From assembly GCF_000768875.1 (NCBI RefSeq), contig NZ_JRAO01000010.1, forward strand, positions 64,759-128,758: a stretch of DNA of 64,000 nucleotides, in the 5' to 3' direction. Below are positions 39,019-48,069 of the stretch, piece by piece. Positions within the stretch are counted from its first letter, which is position 1; the number at the start of each line of letters is the position of its first letter. The notes beneath the pieces were generated by a model. The model did not search any database and was not told the origin of the DNA. It worked only from the letters and a program-made list of their open reading frames with translations. A program made the translations under genes and the position numbers. Source of the stretch: Porphyromonas sp. COT-239 OH1446 (GTDB lineage Bacteria; Bacteroidota; Bacteroidia; Bacteroidales; Porphyromonadaceae).

Positions 39019-39645
39019 CTAACCCTGAGTACTCAACGTACGGCTCTTGTGTCCGAGATAACCTCCGTGATGCCTGAGGGCATAGTCCTGATACGAGAAG
39101 CCTATGCGCTGCATCATGCTAACGACCAACAGGTCTCCCAGGACGGTCATCACCGTCGTACTCGTCGTAGGCGTTAGCCCGAGGGGGCATAGCTCGCGAG
39201 GGTTACCTGTGGACAGGCTTACATCTACCATCTCAGCCAGAGGGCTATCTGTATTGCCTGTGATCAATATAATAGGTATGCTGGGGATCATATTGCGAGC
39301 AAGCTCGACCAGTTCGATTACCTCTCTCGTCTTGCCGGAGTTGCTGATGAGTAATAAAATATCCTTGGAGCAAACCATCCCGAGGTCGCCATGCTGCGCC
39401 TCACTGGGATGCAAGAAGTACGCTGGTGTCCCTGTCGAGCTAAAGGTCGTAGCAATGTTGAGGGCGATCTGCCCAGCCTTGCCCATCCCCGAGGTGATCA
39501 GGCGACCACCCTGGCGGTGTACGGCCTCTAAGATGAGCTCTAGTGCTCGCTCGTAGTCATTGTCTTTGGGTATAGACCTAAGAGCTGTAATCTCTGCCTG
39601 CAGCATCTCGTCGATCGAGATGAATGGAGCTTGACTTGGTTGCAT
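39019..39645 (-). CDS. kdsD: KpsF/GutQ-type sugar-phosphate isomerase, SIS domain only
   Basis: A 208-residue protein from the ATG at 39645; the longer frame to 39732 runs through the promoter region. The SIS fold is visible: LITSGMGKAGQIALNIATTFSSTGTPAYFLHPSEAQHGDLGMV, split over about 50-95, then ISNSGKTREVIEL. This matches arabinose-5-phosphate isomerase, which supplies the precursor of KDO. The usual C-terminal pair of CBS domains is absent, so the protein is about 115 residues shorter than E. coli KdsD. Single-domain forms are known. kdsB in the same window supports a KDO role, but the exact sugar is inferred. Confidence 0.8.
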   Translation of the reverse strand: MQPSQAPFISIDEMLQAEITALRSIPKDNDYERALELILEAVHRQGGRLITSGMGKAGQIALNIATTFSSTGTPAYFLHPSEAQHGDLGMVCSKDILLLISNSGKTREVIELVELARNMIPSIPIILITGNTDSPLAEMVDVSLSTGNPRELCPLGLTPTTSTTVMTVLGDLLVVSMMQRIGFSYQDYALRHHGGYLGHKSRTLSTQG

Positions 39646-39652
39646 ACCTATA

Positions 39653-39682
39653 TTTGATTGTGGTACAAATGTATTAGTTTTG
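39653..39682 (+). promoter_or_regulatory. Promoter of the M16 peptidase gene
   Basis: TTTG at 39653-39656 and TAGTTTTG at 39675-39682 are separated by 18 bases, slightly short of the usual 19-21. It lies across the kdsD promoter on the other strand. Confidence 0.55.
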
Positions 39683-39696
39683 CCGCTATAAACAAA
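39666..39696 (-). promoter_or_regulatory. Promoter of kdsD
   Basis: On the minus strand TTTG (39693-39696) is followed after 19 bases by TACATTTG (39666-39673), a near-perfect Bacteroidota promoter 21 bases ahead of the ATG. Confidence 0.75.
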
Positions 39697-39714
39697 ATAT
39701 ATTGTAATAATTGT

Positions 39715-40938
39715 ATGGATTACCAACAGCATACGCTTCCCTCCGGGCTCAGGATCGTACTCCGACCTGCTCGAGGGCAGGTTGCCTATCTAGGTGTCGC
39801 TGTAGGTGTTGGCTCGAGGCATGAGAACGGCCGACAGCATGGCCTGGCTCACTTCACCGAGCATATGCTCTTCAAGGGGACACGCAAGCGCAATGCAAGG
39901 CAAATCATCCAACGCCTCGAAGGTGTAGGCGGTGCTCTTGATGCCTATACCTCCAAGGAGGAAACCCTCGTCTATGCCGTCGTCCCACAAGCCTACTTCA
40001 GCCGATCGCTACAGCTACTCTCCGATATTGTCTGCTCCAGCATCTTCCCTGTCGAGGAGCTAGAGCTAGAGCGGACGGTGATCACCGACGAGATCGCCTC
40101 GTACGAAGATAGCCCTTCAGAACTCATCTTCGACGAATTTGAGCAGCTACTCTTCCGAGCCCATCCTCTGGGACATCCTGTGCTGGGGACTGTCCGCTCG
40201 GTCTCTTCGTTCACCAAGAGAATGCAGGAGGATTTCTTCCACAGGCATTACCACACGGGCAATATGGTGCTATTCGTCCAGGCGGATATTGCACTCGAAG
40301 AGCTCGTCCAGCGAGCAGAGGAGCTCTTCCCCAGCAAGGGGCAGAGGGGGGCAAGGGCCTTGGAGACCTCGACGATGATAGCCCATCCACCTCAGTACCA
40401 GCTTAGGCGCAGACAGACGCATCAGCGTCATGTCATCATCGGGGGCTATGCCTACTCGATGCACTCACCTAAGAGACTAGCCTTAAATATTTTGGTCAAC
40501 CTGCTCGGAGGGGCAAGTATGAACTCTCGACTCAACCTCCTGCTCCGAGAGCAGAACGGCCTCGTCTACCATGTCGAATGCAGCTATACAGCCTACTCCG
40601 ACACTGGGATGGTAGCCATATACTTCGGCTGCGCTCCGAGACACATGTCCCGGGCTATAGAGCTTGTCGAGGGCGAACTGCTACGCCTGTGCCAAGAACC
40701 CCTTAGCGAGACCGAACTGCTGGCTACCAAGCGTCAGCTCAAGGGACAGCTAGCCGTGGCGAATGACAACCCGGAAACGACCTTCCTATCTCTAGGCAAG
40801 AACTACCTGCACCACGGCAAGGTAGACTCGGAGGAGGAGCTCTATGAGCGCATTGATGCCGTAAGTCCCGAGCTGCTGCACGAGGTTGCCCTAGAGGTGC
40901 TGCATCCGAGCCTCATGCACCGCCTCATCTATGCCTAG
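39715..40938 (+). CDS. M16-family zinc peptidase
   Basis: A 407-residue protein from the ATG at 39715 (MDYQQHTLPSGLRIVLRP); the upstream frame start at 39658 lies inside the promoter. The inverted zinc motif HxxEH appears as GLAHFTEHMLFKGT near residue 45, with the downstream acidic zinc ligand region following as in processing peptidase beta-type proteins. A second, inactive-like half follows (about 215 onward), with LLREQNGLVYHVECSYTAY. There is no signal peptide, so it is probably cytoplasmic. The substrate is unknown. It converges on pgl with only 16 bases between the stop codons. Confidence 0.9.
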   Translation: MDYQQHTLPSGLRIVLRPARGQVAYLGVAVGVGSRHENGRQHGLAHFTEHMLFKGTRKRNARQIIQRLEGVGGALDAYTSKEETLVYAVVPQAYFSRSLQLLSDIVCSSIFPVEELELERTVITDEIASYEDSPSELIFDEFEQLLFRAHPLGHPVLGTVRSVSSFTKRMQEDFFHRHYHTGNMVLFVQADIALEELVQRAEELFPSKGQRGARALETSTMIAHPPQYQLRRRQTHQRHVIIGGYAYSMHSPKRLALNILVNLLGGASMNSRLNLLLREQNGLVYHVECSYTAYSDTGMVAIYFGCAPRHMSRAIELVEGELLRLCQEPLSETELLATKRQLKGQLAVANDNPETTFLSLGKNYLHHGKVDSEEELYERIDAVSPELLHEVALEVLHPSLMHRLIYA

Positions 40939-40954
40939 GGCCTAGGCCTCGGGG

Positions 40955-41656
40955 CTAGTGCAGCTGCTGATCTGTATAGAAGGCAATATCGTCTCTCTCC
41001 CGAATCAGGTAGGCACTAGGATAGGCCTCGGAGCCTGGAGCCTGGGAGAGGATCTCCGCCAGGATAGCCCCTTTGCTCGCCCCTACTGCATGAAAGAGCA
41101 CTCGCCGAGCCGCTAGGATCGTCGGGCCAGTCAAGGCGATACGCTTCTGCCCCGAGGGGTGGGTCGCCACAACGTAGGGGGTGGGGGTAACGAGGAGCTT
41201 CATCTGATGGGGGAAGATCGATGAGGTATGCCCATCGTCGCCCATCCCCAGGATAATAAGGTCGAAGACTGGGAGCGAAGAGGCCATCGGAAGTCTTTGC
41301 CTTACAAGCTGGGTATAACGCTCAGCCTCCTGCTCGGGATCAGCCTCGCCATGGATGCGATGGATCTGCTCCGCGAGAAGGGGTACATGCTCCAGGAGGG
41401 CTCGGCGTGTCATACCATAGTTGCTCTCGGAGTCTGTAGGGGGCACACACCGCTCATCCACCCAATAGAGCTCGATATGATGCCAGGCGATGCGCTCCCG
41501 GTAGTCTTCGCCGGCCATTAGCTCGAAGAGGAGCTTAGGCGTACTCCCCCCCGAGACAGCCATACGGAGGCGGCCAGCCTGACTCAGCGGTAGGATCTCC
41601 TCTTCGATGAGGGCTCGAGCCACCTGCTCGCTCGAGGGATAGGTCTTCAGGATCAT
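40955..41656 (-). CDS. pgl: 6-phosphogluconolactonase
   Basis: A 233-residue enzyme of the DevB/Pgl type that hydrolyses 6-phosphogluconolactone, the second step of the oxidative pentose phosphate route. MAVSGGSTPKLLFELM, the DERCVPPTDSESNYGM stretch and LGMGDDGHTSSIFP are diagnostic. Its start overlaps the end of zwf by four bases, so the two consecutive enzymes are co-translated. It is the last gene of the minus-strand operon. Confidence 0.95.
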   Translation of the reverse strand: MILKTYPSSEQVARALIEEEILPLSQAGRLRMAVSGGSTPKLLFELMAGEDYRERIAWHHIELYWVDERCVPPTDSESNYGMTRRALLEHVPLLAEQIHRIHGEADPEQEAERYTQLVRQRLPMASSLPVFDLIILGMGDDGHTSSIFPHQMKLLVTPTPYVVATHPSGQKRIALTGPTILAARRVLFHAVGASKGAILAEILSQAPGSEAYPSAYLIRERDDIAFYTDQQLH

Positions 41657-43194
41657 AGCTCGCAGTAGAGATCAGAGTTGGTTAAGTTCTTACAGGGATT
41701 TGTCCAGCTATGCCCATGGTCGATGATGCTATCGCTCTGCTTAGGCCCCCAAGTACCCGCAGGATAGCCATAGAGGGGGAAGTCCTCCTCCTGCCAAGCC
41801 TTAATAATCGGATCAAAGAACCTCCAGCTCATCTCTACAGCATCGCTACGGGTGAAGAGCGTAGAGTCGCCCAACATACAGTCCTCCAAGAGACGAGAGT
41901 AGGCATCACCCGAGGCTAAGCCCCCGAGCTGATCATAGGAGAACTCCATGGACACCTTCTTCACCTCAAAGCCAGAGCCTGGCATCTTGGCAGCGAACTT
42001 GAGCACAATCCCTTCGTCGGGCTGTATGCGGATGATCAGCTGGTTGGGGATAGAGCGGCCATCGCTCGAGGCAAACATCTTGTGCGGGGTAGGCTTGAAG
42101 TGCACAACGATCTCCGTAACCTTCGTTGGCATCATCTTACCCGTACGGATATAGAAAGGAACGCCATGCCAACGCCAGTTGTCGATATAGAGCTTCATGG
42201 CCACGAAGGTCTCGGTACGGCTATCGGCTGCGATTTTATCCTCGTCTCGGTAGGCTAAATGATTGATACCCTTCCACTCGCCTTCGGTGTACTGTCCTCG
42301 GATCACTCGCTCTCGGATGTCAGTCTCACTCATGGGAGAGAAGGACTGGTAGACCTTGACCACCTCGTTGCGGAAGAGGTCTGCGTTGAACTGTACTGGG
42401 GGCTCCATGGCCACTAAGGCCACTAGCTGAGCGAGGTGGTTCTGCACCATATCTCGCAGAGCTCCCGTCTCATCATAGAAGCCGCCCCGGCTCTCTACAC
42501 CCATGTTCTCCACGGCCGTAATCTCCACACGATCGATATAGTTCCTGCTCCACAGAGGCTCGAAGATCCCGTTGGCGAAGCGCAGAGCCATGATATCCTG
42601 CACTGTCTCTTTACCGAGGAAGTGGTCAATACGATAGAGCTGATGCTCCTCGAAGGCACTCTGATAGATACGATTGAGCTCCTCCGCCGAGGCCAAATCA
42701 TAGCCGAAGGGCTTCTCGATCACGATGCGTCTCAGGCCCGTCGTCTCGTCCTCGACGTTGAGCCCCACCGAAGCCAAATGCCTGGGGATATCCCCATAGA
42801 GCGAGGGAGGTGTAGAGAGGTAATAGATGTAGTTACCAGGGTTGGAGATCTCCCGATCAATAGAGCTCAGACGCTCGCACAACTCCCCATACTGAGCCCC
42901 ATCGGAGGGGTCGATCGAGAGATAGTACACCGAGCTGAGGAACTGCTCGGCCATGGAGGCATCGTACTCCCCACGGGCGAGATACTTCTCAAGCGAGGTA
43001 TCTAGATGTGGGCGATAGGTCTCGTCCGTATAGGCACTGCGCCCCACACCGAGGACTGCAAAGCGACGAGGAAGCTTGCCCTGCTTGAAGAGCTGATAAA
43101 GTGAAGGGATGAGCTTGCGCTTGGTCAAGTCTCCTGAACCACCGAAGATCACGAGGACTAGGCTCTCGGGCTTACTAAGAGGTTTCTGTAACAT
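41653..43194 (-). CDS. zwf: Glucose-6-phosphate dehydrogenase Zwf
   Basis: Oxidises glucose-6-phosphate to the lactone, producing NADPH. The protein has 513 residues from the ATG at 43194 (MLQKPLSKPESLVLVIFGGS); the longer frame to 43260 would overlap recO. The coenzyme site IFGGSGDLTKRKLIPSLY, substrate-site RIDHFLGKETVQDI and the conserved EKPFGYDL are present. It lies between recO (55 bases upstream) and pgl (4-base overlap). A 6-phosphogluconate dehydrogenase gene is not seen in the window. Confidence 0.96.
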   Translation of the reverse strand: MLQKPLSKPESLVLVIFGGSGDLTKRKLIPSLYQLFKQGKLPRRFAVLGVGRSAYTDETYRPHLDTSLEKYLARGEYDASMAEQFLSSVYYLSIDPSDGAQYGELCERLSSIDREISNPGNYIYYLSTPPSLYGDIPRHLASVGLNVEDETTGLRRIVIEKPFGYDLASAEELNRIYQSAFEEHQLYRIDHFLGKETVQDIMALRFANGIFEPLWSRNYIDRVEITAVENMGVESRGGFYDETGALRDMVQNHLAQLVALVAMEPPVQFNADLFRNEVVKVYQSFSPMSETDIRERVIRGQYTEGEWKGINHLAYRDEDKIAADSRTETFVAMKLYIDNWRWHGVPFYIRTGKMMPTKVTEIVVHFKPTPHKMFASSDGRSIPNQLIIRIQPDEGIVLKFAAKMPGSGFEVKKVSMEFSYDQLGGLASGDAYSRLLEDCMLGDSTLFTRSDAVEMSWRFFDPIIKAWQEEDFPLYGYPAGTWGPKQSDSIIDHGHSWTNPCKNLTNSDLYCEL

Positions 43195-43249
43195 ATCGAT
43201 AAGTGCTTGATGCGATTGTGAATATATGAAGACAACCCCTCCGCCCCTC

Positions 43250-44002
43250 TTAGGGTTCACTGCCAGAGGGCTGATGTGCCCCTCGAAGGATCTGTAAAGA
43301 TCTCAGCATGGGGAAGTCGGGCAGATGTAGGCGGTAGTAGGTCAAGGTCCAGTCTAGGATGTAGGAGCGTTGCTCCCGATTGAGCATAAGGCTGGGCAGG
43401 CGGTCATAGCTCAACCGCCGCAGCACGGGCAAGAGCCGAGCCACCTCGGGCGGCAGAGCATAATGCACATCCGTGGGGTAAGGCGTATAGCTCGAGTCGA
43501 TGAGATCGAACCACATGCGCTCATTGTAGCCCGAGGGGCGAACGAGGTTGGGCTCGATGGCTAGATGATGGAGTAGACGAAAGCAGAAGAAGAGGTAAAA
43601 ATTCGCCACCCCTTGCTCCATCGTCTCCAAATGCTCTATTCCTCGACGGATGAAGTCGTACGTGGGCTCGTCCGCCTGCCCCTCGCCCAGTGCCCGAGAG
43701 AGGAGCTCGCTGATGAATAGCACTTGGGCCGCCTTGCTCGACTCCACCTGGATGCGCCAATGGGCCGAGAGGCGATGCGACTGTCTCAGGAGGTAGAGAC
43801 CGCCCCCCTTGCGAGACTGCCGCAGCTCTAGCTCCAGCTCCGTAAGAGGGGAGAAGCTGCTGCGAGAGATAGAGGCCGTGCGCCTGCCCTGAGGCACCAG
43901 CACTCCGATGCGTCCGAGCTCTCGGCTGTAGACCTGGGCGATGAAGTAGCGGTCGTTGTAGGCCCTGCGGTGCAGGACGATAGCATGACTAGTAAGGGTC
44001 AT
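43250..44002 (-). CDS. recO: DNA repair protein RecO
   Basis: A 250-residue protein of the RecFOR pathway, which loads RecA onto gapped DNA. The N-terminal OB-fold region (TSHAIVLHRRAYNDRYFIAQVYSRELGRIGVLVPQGRR, spanning residues 4-41) and the helical C-terminal part (VANFYLFFCFRLLHHLAIEP) are typical. The four-cysteine zinc site of some relatives is absent. It is separated by three bases from the upstream phosphatase gene, so it is part of the operon. Confidence 0.88.
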   Translation of the reverse strand: MTLTSHAIVLHRRAYNDRYFIAQVYSRELGRIGVLVPQGRRTASISRSSFSPLTELELELRQSRKGGGLYLLRQSHRLSAHWRIQVESSKAAQVLFISELLSRALGEGQADEPTYDFIRRGIEHLETMEQGVANFYLFFCFRLLHHLAIEPNLVRPSGYNERMWFDLIDSSYTPYPTDVHYALPPEVARLLPVLRRLSYDRLPSLMLNREQRSYILDWTLTYYRLHLPDFPMLRSLQILRGAHQPSGSEP

Positions 44003-44005
44003 AGC

Positions 44006-44719
44006 CTAGAGGAGACGATAGAGCTCTCGCAGATCGTGGATTTGGGTCAGCAGCGTACTCTGCCCTGCATCCTCGGGCAGGGATAGGTGCTCAGGATTGT
44101 ACCATAGGCTTCGGATGCCTGAGGCTGTCGCCCCAGTGATGTCTGTGCCCCAGCTATCACCGATCATAAGGGTTTCATCAACTGAGCAACCCATCTGCTC
44201 AAGCGCATGGGCGAAGATGCGAGGGTCAGGTTTGTTGTAGCCCACCTCGTCCGAGAGGACTACCCCATGGCAATAGCGAGAGAGCCCGCTACGCTCGAGC
44301 TTGTCATACTGCAACTCTCGAAAGCCATTGCTCAGGATGCAGATACGATAACGCTCATGCAGATAGGCCAAGACCTCCAAGGCATGAGGGCAGAGCGTGC
44401 GTTTGAGGCGCACACGACCCCGATACTCCTCATCGATCGAGAGCCAACTCTCTTCGGATAGATCTAAGAAGTCCTTTAGTGGATGGCTTAGCCGCTCGAC
44501 ACAGAGCTCCTCCTTGGTGATCAGACCATGATTGTAGCGATCCCATAGCTTATTGTTGTGTCGGATATAGACGTCGTAGTAGGCCTCGAAAGAAACAAAA
44601 TACTGCCCCCAGTCGAGGGCAGTATAGAGCTCTTGCAGGCCATCCCGATTGTTTCTCTGGGTTGCCCAAAGGGTATCATCCAGGTCAATAAGCAGCAGCC
44701 TAATGTTTGAGTGCATCAA
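44006..44719 (-). CDS. YjjG-type HAD pyrimidine nucleotidase
   Basis: A 237-residue HAD-superfamily phosphatase. The nucleophile motif LLIDLDDTLWAT lies at the N-terminus, ILSNGF near residue 132 is motif II, and DEVGYNKPDPRIF plus MIGDSWGTDITGA are motifs III and IV. The family removes phosphate from non-canonical pyrimidine nucleotides, a house-cleaning role. The start overlaps the lipoprotein gene by four bases, and recO follows directly. Confidence 0.85.
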   Translation of the reverse strand: MMHSNIRLLLIDLDDTLWATQRNNRDGLQELYTALDWGQYFVSFEAYYDVYIRHNNKLWDRYNHGLITKEELCVERLSHPLKDFLDLSEESWLSIDEEYRGRVRLKRTLCPHALEVLAYLHERYRICILSNGFRELQYDKLERSGLSRYCHGVVLSDEVGYNKPDPRIFAHALEQMGCSVDETLMIGDSWGTDITGATASGIRSLWYNPEHLSLPEDAGQSTLLTQIHDLRELYRLL

Positions 44720-45570
44720 TCTACCTGTACAATGAGCATTTTGGAGCTTGACCAGAAGGCTACGGCATCCTTGATCACTAGGGTAAGGGTCTTATCGCTA
44801 CCAGGGACGAACTCGTAGGAGGACTCAGGGTGCAAGGAGAGCACCTTAGCCTTCTTGCTCATCAAGGGAATTTGAGCCAGCTCTCGCAGATCTGCGCTAG
44901 TGAAGTAGTCTAGGTTGGCATGCTCGGTGGTCAATCGTCCCCCCTTGATCAACTTCATATCCTTGAGGTCAGAGCTCGTACCGATGCAGTAGCGGACGGT
45001 ATTCAGAGCCTTATCCTGTGCGGCCAGGGCAGCAGCCTGACTGGCTGAGGTCTCGTTGAGGCGATCGACATCGGCCGAGAGCGAGGAGACCATCGAGTCG
45101 AGGGCTCCGAGAGCGATGTTCTTCCGATGTAGCTCTTCGGTCAGTTCTATCATACGGTTCTTCTGCAGGGCAAGCTCCTTCTTCAGCACCGAGATCGTGT
45201 GCCTAAGGCGTCTATTCTCCGACTTCCCAGTCTCAAGCTTCTTAGTCAGGGCCTCGAGAGCTTCACTACTGGCACGGAGCTTATCCCCAATAAGCTGCAC
45301 GTTGTCCTTGATGCGCTCGCGCTCGCTTGTGCGCATATCGCCCGAGTTGGGATTGATGTTGATCATCCCCTCTACCGAAGAGATATCCTGGAAGTTCGTC
45401 AGCACACTGGCTACGAGCGAGTCAGTCTCGTTTAGGTCAGCTTCGTAACCCTGCACGACAGCTGTCAGCGAATCAAGCTGACTGCGAATTTGCTTGTAGG
45501 CAGTTGAGTTCTCTCCACAAGAGACTAGGGCGAGACACAGGGCTCCAGCCCATATAAATTTCTGTTTCAT
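44716..45570 (-). CDS. Coiled-coil lipoprotein
   Basis: A 284-residue lipoprotein with signal MKQKFIWAGALCLALVSC (Cys 18). Residues about 25-195 are strongly helical with heptad-like Leu, Glu and Lys spacing (LTKKLETGKSENRRLRHTIS, LQKNRMIELTEELHRK), which points to a long coiled coil. The last 90 residues form a small mixed domain (ALNTVRYCIGTSSDLKDMKLI..., SSSKMLIVQVD). Lipoproteins with this plan occur across Bacteroidales, and one described in Bacteroides fragilis as collagen-binding (Cbp1) may be related; I cannot confirm that. It is the first gene of the operon with yjjG-like, recO, zwf and pgl. Confidence 0.7.
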   Translation of the reverse strand: MKQKFIWAGALCLALVSCGENSTAYKQIRSQLDSLTAVVQGYEADLNETDSLVASVLTNFQDISSVEGMININPNSGDMRTSERERIKDNVQLIGDKLRASSEALEALTKKLETGKSENRRLRHTISVLKKELALQKNRMIELTEELHRKNIALGALDSMVSSLSADVDRLNETSASQAAALAAQDKALNTVRYCIGTSSDLKDMKLIKGGRLTTEHANLDYFTSADLRELAQIPLMSKKAKVLSLHPESSYEFVPGSDKTLTLVIKDAVAFWSSSKMLIVQVD

Positions 45571-45611
45571 ACCTATGTATATGTAGGAGGGATTAATTTA
45601 ATCTTCCGCCC

Positions 45612-45619
45612 CAAAGGTA
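45612..45619 (-). promoter_or_regulatory. -7 box of the lipoprotein-recO-zwf-pgl operon
   Basis: The reverse strand reads TACCTTTG about 42 bases ahead of the lipoprotein start. There is no convincing -33 element. Confidence 0.5.
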
Positions 45620-45849
45620 ATCATTTTTCTCTCCCCACATAGATCCTTCTCGAGGCAACGGTCTGATTATCCCCATGAAATGAGAGACTTTACCCCAGTG
45701 TTATAAAGGCCAACGAACGGAGAGATTCTCTACGCTCCCAGTAGGCTAATCTCCCTCGTTCCAAGGGCAGTTCATCATCGTAGAAACGACGAAGCCCTCC
45801 TCCCCTCACATACCACCTCGATAGCCTCACGAGCGAGAGACCGATAGAC

Positions 45850-45995
45850 CCTCAATGGAGGGGCTATCTAGAGGTGTCGTTGAGAACTAAATAGGATCGC
45901 CATCGAGGTATAAATAGGATCTCGATGGAGGTATAAATAGGAATGCAATGGAGATATAAGTAGGAATGCAAGTGAAGTGTAAAATAGGAGTAAAA
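45850..45995. repeat. 23-base degenerate repeat array E (strand-switch, divergent)
   Basis: The most regular array. Four head-to-tail units start at 45889, 45912, 45935 and 45958, exactly 23 bases apart: AAATAGGATCGCCATCGAGG, AAATAGGATCTCGATGGAGG, AAATAGGAATGCAATGGAG, AAGTAGGAATGCAAGTG, then AAATAGGAGT. Weaker units precede them from about 45850. It lies between the divergent lipoprotein operon and the phosphohexomutase gene. The stretch 45620-45849 holds nothing I recognise. Confidence 0.85.
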
Positions 45996-46179
45996 TTGGT
46001 CTCTAGCAAGGTTCGCCCGATAGGGACAGGAGGGAGGGTCAGCGACAGGTTGCCCCACATCGGCTGCCCTATCCGAGACAACTTCACCCGCCCCACCCTC
46101 TCACACAGCCCATTCAGAGGTCGAAATACCCCAAGCAATCTCAAGAGACAAAGCTCCGAGAGGGTGCGGAGAAAATGAT

Positions 46180-46187
46180 TACCTTTG
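46180..46187 (+). promoter_or_regulatory. -7 box of the phosphohexomutase gene
   Basis: TACCTTTG, followed by a leader of about 80 bases before the ATG at 46274. No -33 TTTG is seen at the right distance. Confidence 0.45.
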
Positions 46188-46273
46188 CAATGGTGTACCC
46201 CTCGGCACTGATCGAGGCCGTATGCCAAACAGAAATAGGAAGTTTAATTACTCAGTATAGATAAATTGAATTT

Positions 46274-48022
46274 ATGGGACAAAGTGAATTGCTCGCCCAA
46301 GTAAGAGCGAAAGCCCAGGGATGGTTATCCTCAGGCTACGATGCCGAAACACGTGCCGCAGTACAAGCCCTCCTCGACCAAGAGGATAACACTGCGCTGA
46401 TCGACTCATTCTACAAGGATTTGGAGTTCGGGACAGGTGGCCTGCGTGGGATCATGGGCGTGGGAAGTAACCGAATGAACCGCTACACCGTAGGGGCAGC
46501 GACCCAAGGGCTGGCCAATTACCTCAAGCAGGCATTCCCCTCCCTAGAGCAGATCAGCGTTGCGATCGGGCACGACTGTCGTAACAACAGCCCCCTTTTC
46601 GCACGCATCACGGCCGAGGTCTTCTCGGCCAATGGAATCAAGGTGTACCTCTTCGAGAGCCTGCGCCCTACCCCCGAGGTATCATTTGCCATCAGAGAGC
46701 TGGGTTGCCAGAGCGGCGTAATGATCACCGCCTCGCACAACCCTAAGGAATACAATGGCTACAAAGCCTATTGGAGCGATGGGGCTCAGATGATTGCCCC
46801 ACATGACCACAACACCATCGTAGAGGTTGGCAAGATTACCCGTGTCGAGGACATCAACTTCCAGGCCAATGAGCAGCTGATCGAGAGCCTCGGAACCGAG
46901 ATGGATGAGCTCTTCATCAACCGAGTGGCAGCCCTGACCCAGGCCAAGGATGCCATCGAGCGGCACAAAGATATGAAGATCGTCTACACCCCTATCCACG
47001 GCACTGGGGTCAAGATGATCCCTGCTGCGCTGAGAGCTATTGGCTTCACCAATATCATCAACGTCCCCGAGCAGGATGTAGTCAGCGGAGACTTCCCCAC
47101 CGTACATTCCCCTAACCCCGAAGAGCCCGCAGCCCTCGAGATGGCGATCCGTCGTGCCGAGGAGACTGGTGCAGACCTTGTTCTGGCCTCAGACCCAGAT
47201 GCAGACCGACTGGGCGTGGCTGTACGCAACTTAGAGGGGCAGATGACACTCATCAACGGCAATGAGATCTGTTCGCTGCTCACCTACTACGCCATCATGC
47301 AGCGTAAGCAAGCAGGCACTCTCAGCCCCAAGGACTATGTCGTCAAGACCATCGTTACCACCGAACTGATCAAGGCCATCGCAGACAAGAACGGAGTACG
47401 GATGTTCGACTGTTATACAGGCTTCAAGTGGATTGCAGACGTAATCCGCAACCACGAAGGCCAGCTGAACTATATTGGCGGTGGAGAAGAGAGCTACGGC
47501 TATCTGCGAGAGGACTTCATCCGAGACAAGAGTTCAGTGTCAGCCTGCGCCATGTTTTGCGAGCTAGCAGCATGGGCTCTAGATCAAGGTCTAACGATCT
47601 ATGAGCTGTTGCAGCAGATCTACCTCGAGTATGGCCTGTACAAGGAGCAGGGTATCAGTGTCGTTCGCCCTGGCAAGAGCGGAGCGGAAGAGATCCAGGC
47701 CATGATGCGCAACTTCAGAGAGAATCCTCTACGTCAGCTCGCTGGCAGCCCTGTCATCGAAGTCCTCGACTATCAAAGCCTCAAGGGACAGCGTCTCGAG
47801 AGCGGAGAGACTTTCGAGCTGGATATGCCAACGACCAGCAACGTCCTACAGTACAAGACACTCGATGGTACTAAGGTCTCTATCCGACCCTCCGGTACAG
47901 AGCCTAAGATCAAGTTCTACATCGGTGTGCGCAGCGAAGCCTCCAGCAAGGAAGACCTTCTAGAGGCTCAGAGGCTCTGCACTGAGAAGATCCAAACGAT
48001 CCGTCGAGAGCTCGGCATCTAA
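46274..48022 (+). CDS. Phosphohexomutase (phosphoglucomutase/phosphomannomutase)
   Basis: A 582-residue alpha-D-phosphohexomutase that moves phosphate between C1 and C6 of glucose or mannose. In order: FGTGGLRGIMGVGSNRMN at the N-terminus, the phosphoserine loop TASHNPKEYNGYK (about residue 155), the metal loop SDPDADRLG (about 305), the sugar-specificity loop GGGEESYGY (about 405) and the phosphate-binding RPSGTEPKIKFYIG (about 540). The GEES loop is as in enzymes acting on glucose and mannose. The length is that of the long PGM2-like group. It stands alone on its promoter. Confidence 0.93.
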   Translation: MGQSELLAQVRAKAQGWLSSGYDAETRAAVQALLDQEDNTALIDSFYKDLEFGTGGLRGIMGVGSNRMNRYTVGAATQGLANYLKQAFPSLEQISVAIGHDCRNNSPLFARITAEVFSANGIKVYLFESLRPTPEVSFAIRELGCQSGVMITASHNPKEYNGYKAYWSDGAQMIAPHDHNTIVEVGKITRVEDINFQANEQLIESLGTEMDELFINRVAALTQAKDAIERHKDMKIVYTPIHGTGVKMIPAALRAIGFTNIINVPEQDVVSGDFPTVHSPNPEEPAALEMAIRRAEETGADLVLASDPDADRLGVAVRNLEGQMTLINGNEICSLLTYYAIMQRKQAGTLSPKDYVVKTIVTTELIKAIADKNGVRMFDCYTGFKWIADVIRNHEGQLNYIGGGEESYGYLREDFIRDKSSVSACAMFCELAAWALDQGLTIYELLQQIYLEYGLYKEQGISVVRPGKSGAEEIQAMMRNFRENPLRQLAGSPVIEVLDYQSLKGQRLESGETFELDMPTTSNVLQYKTLDGTKVSIRPSGTEPKIKFYIGVRSEASSKEDLLEAQRLCTEKIQTIRRELGI

Positions 48023-48069
48023 CTCCACCCTGGAGAAGAGCCGGCACAACGTCCATACAAAACTAAAAG

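Noticed and set aside
41653-43260. The longest reading frame for zwf, starting within recO
   Set aside because: The extra 22 residues are not part of the family, and the inner ATG at 43194 gives the usual N-terminus without overlap.
45620-45849. A possible hidden gene upstream of array E
   Set aside because: All frames are short and there is no recognisable motif or RNA fold; I treat it as plain intergenic DNA.
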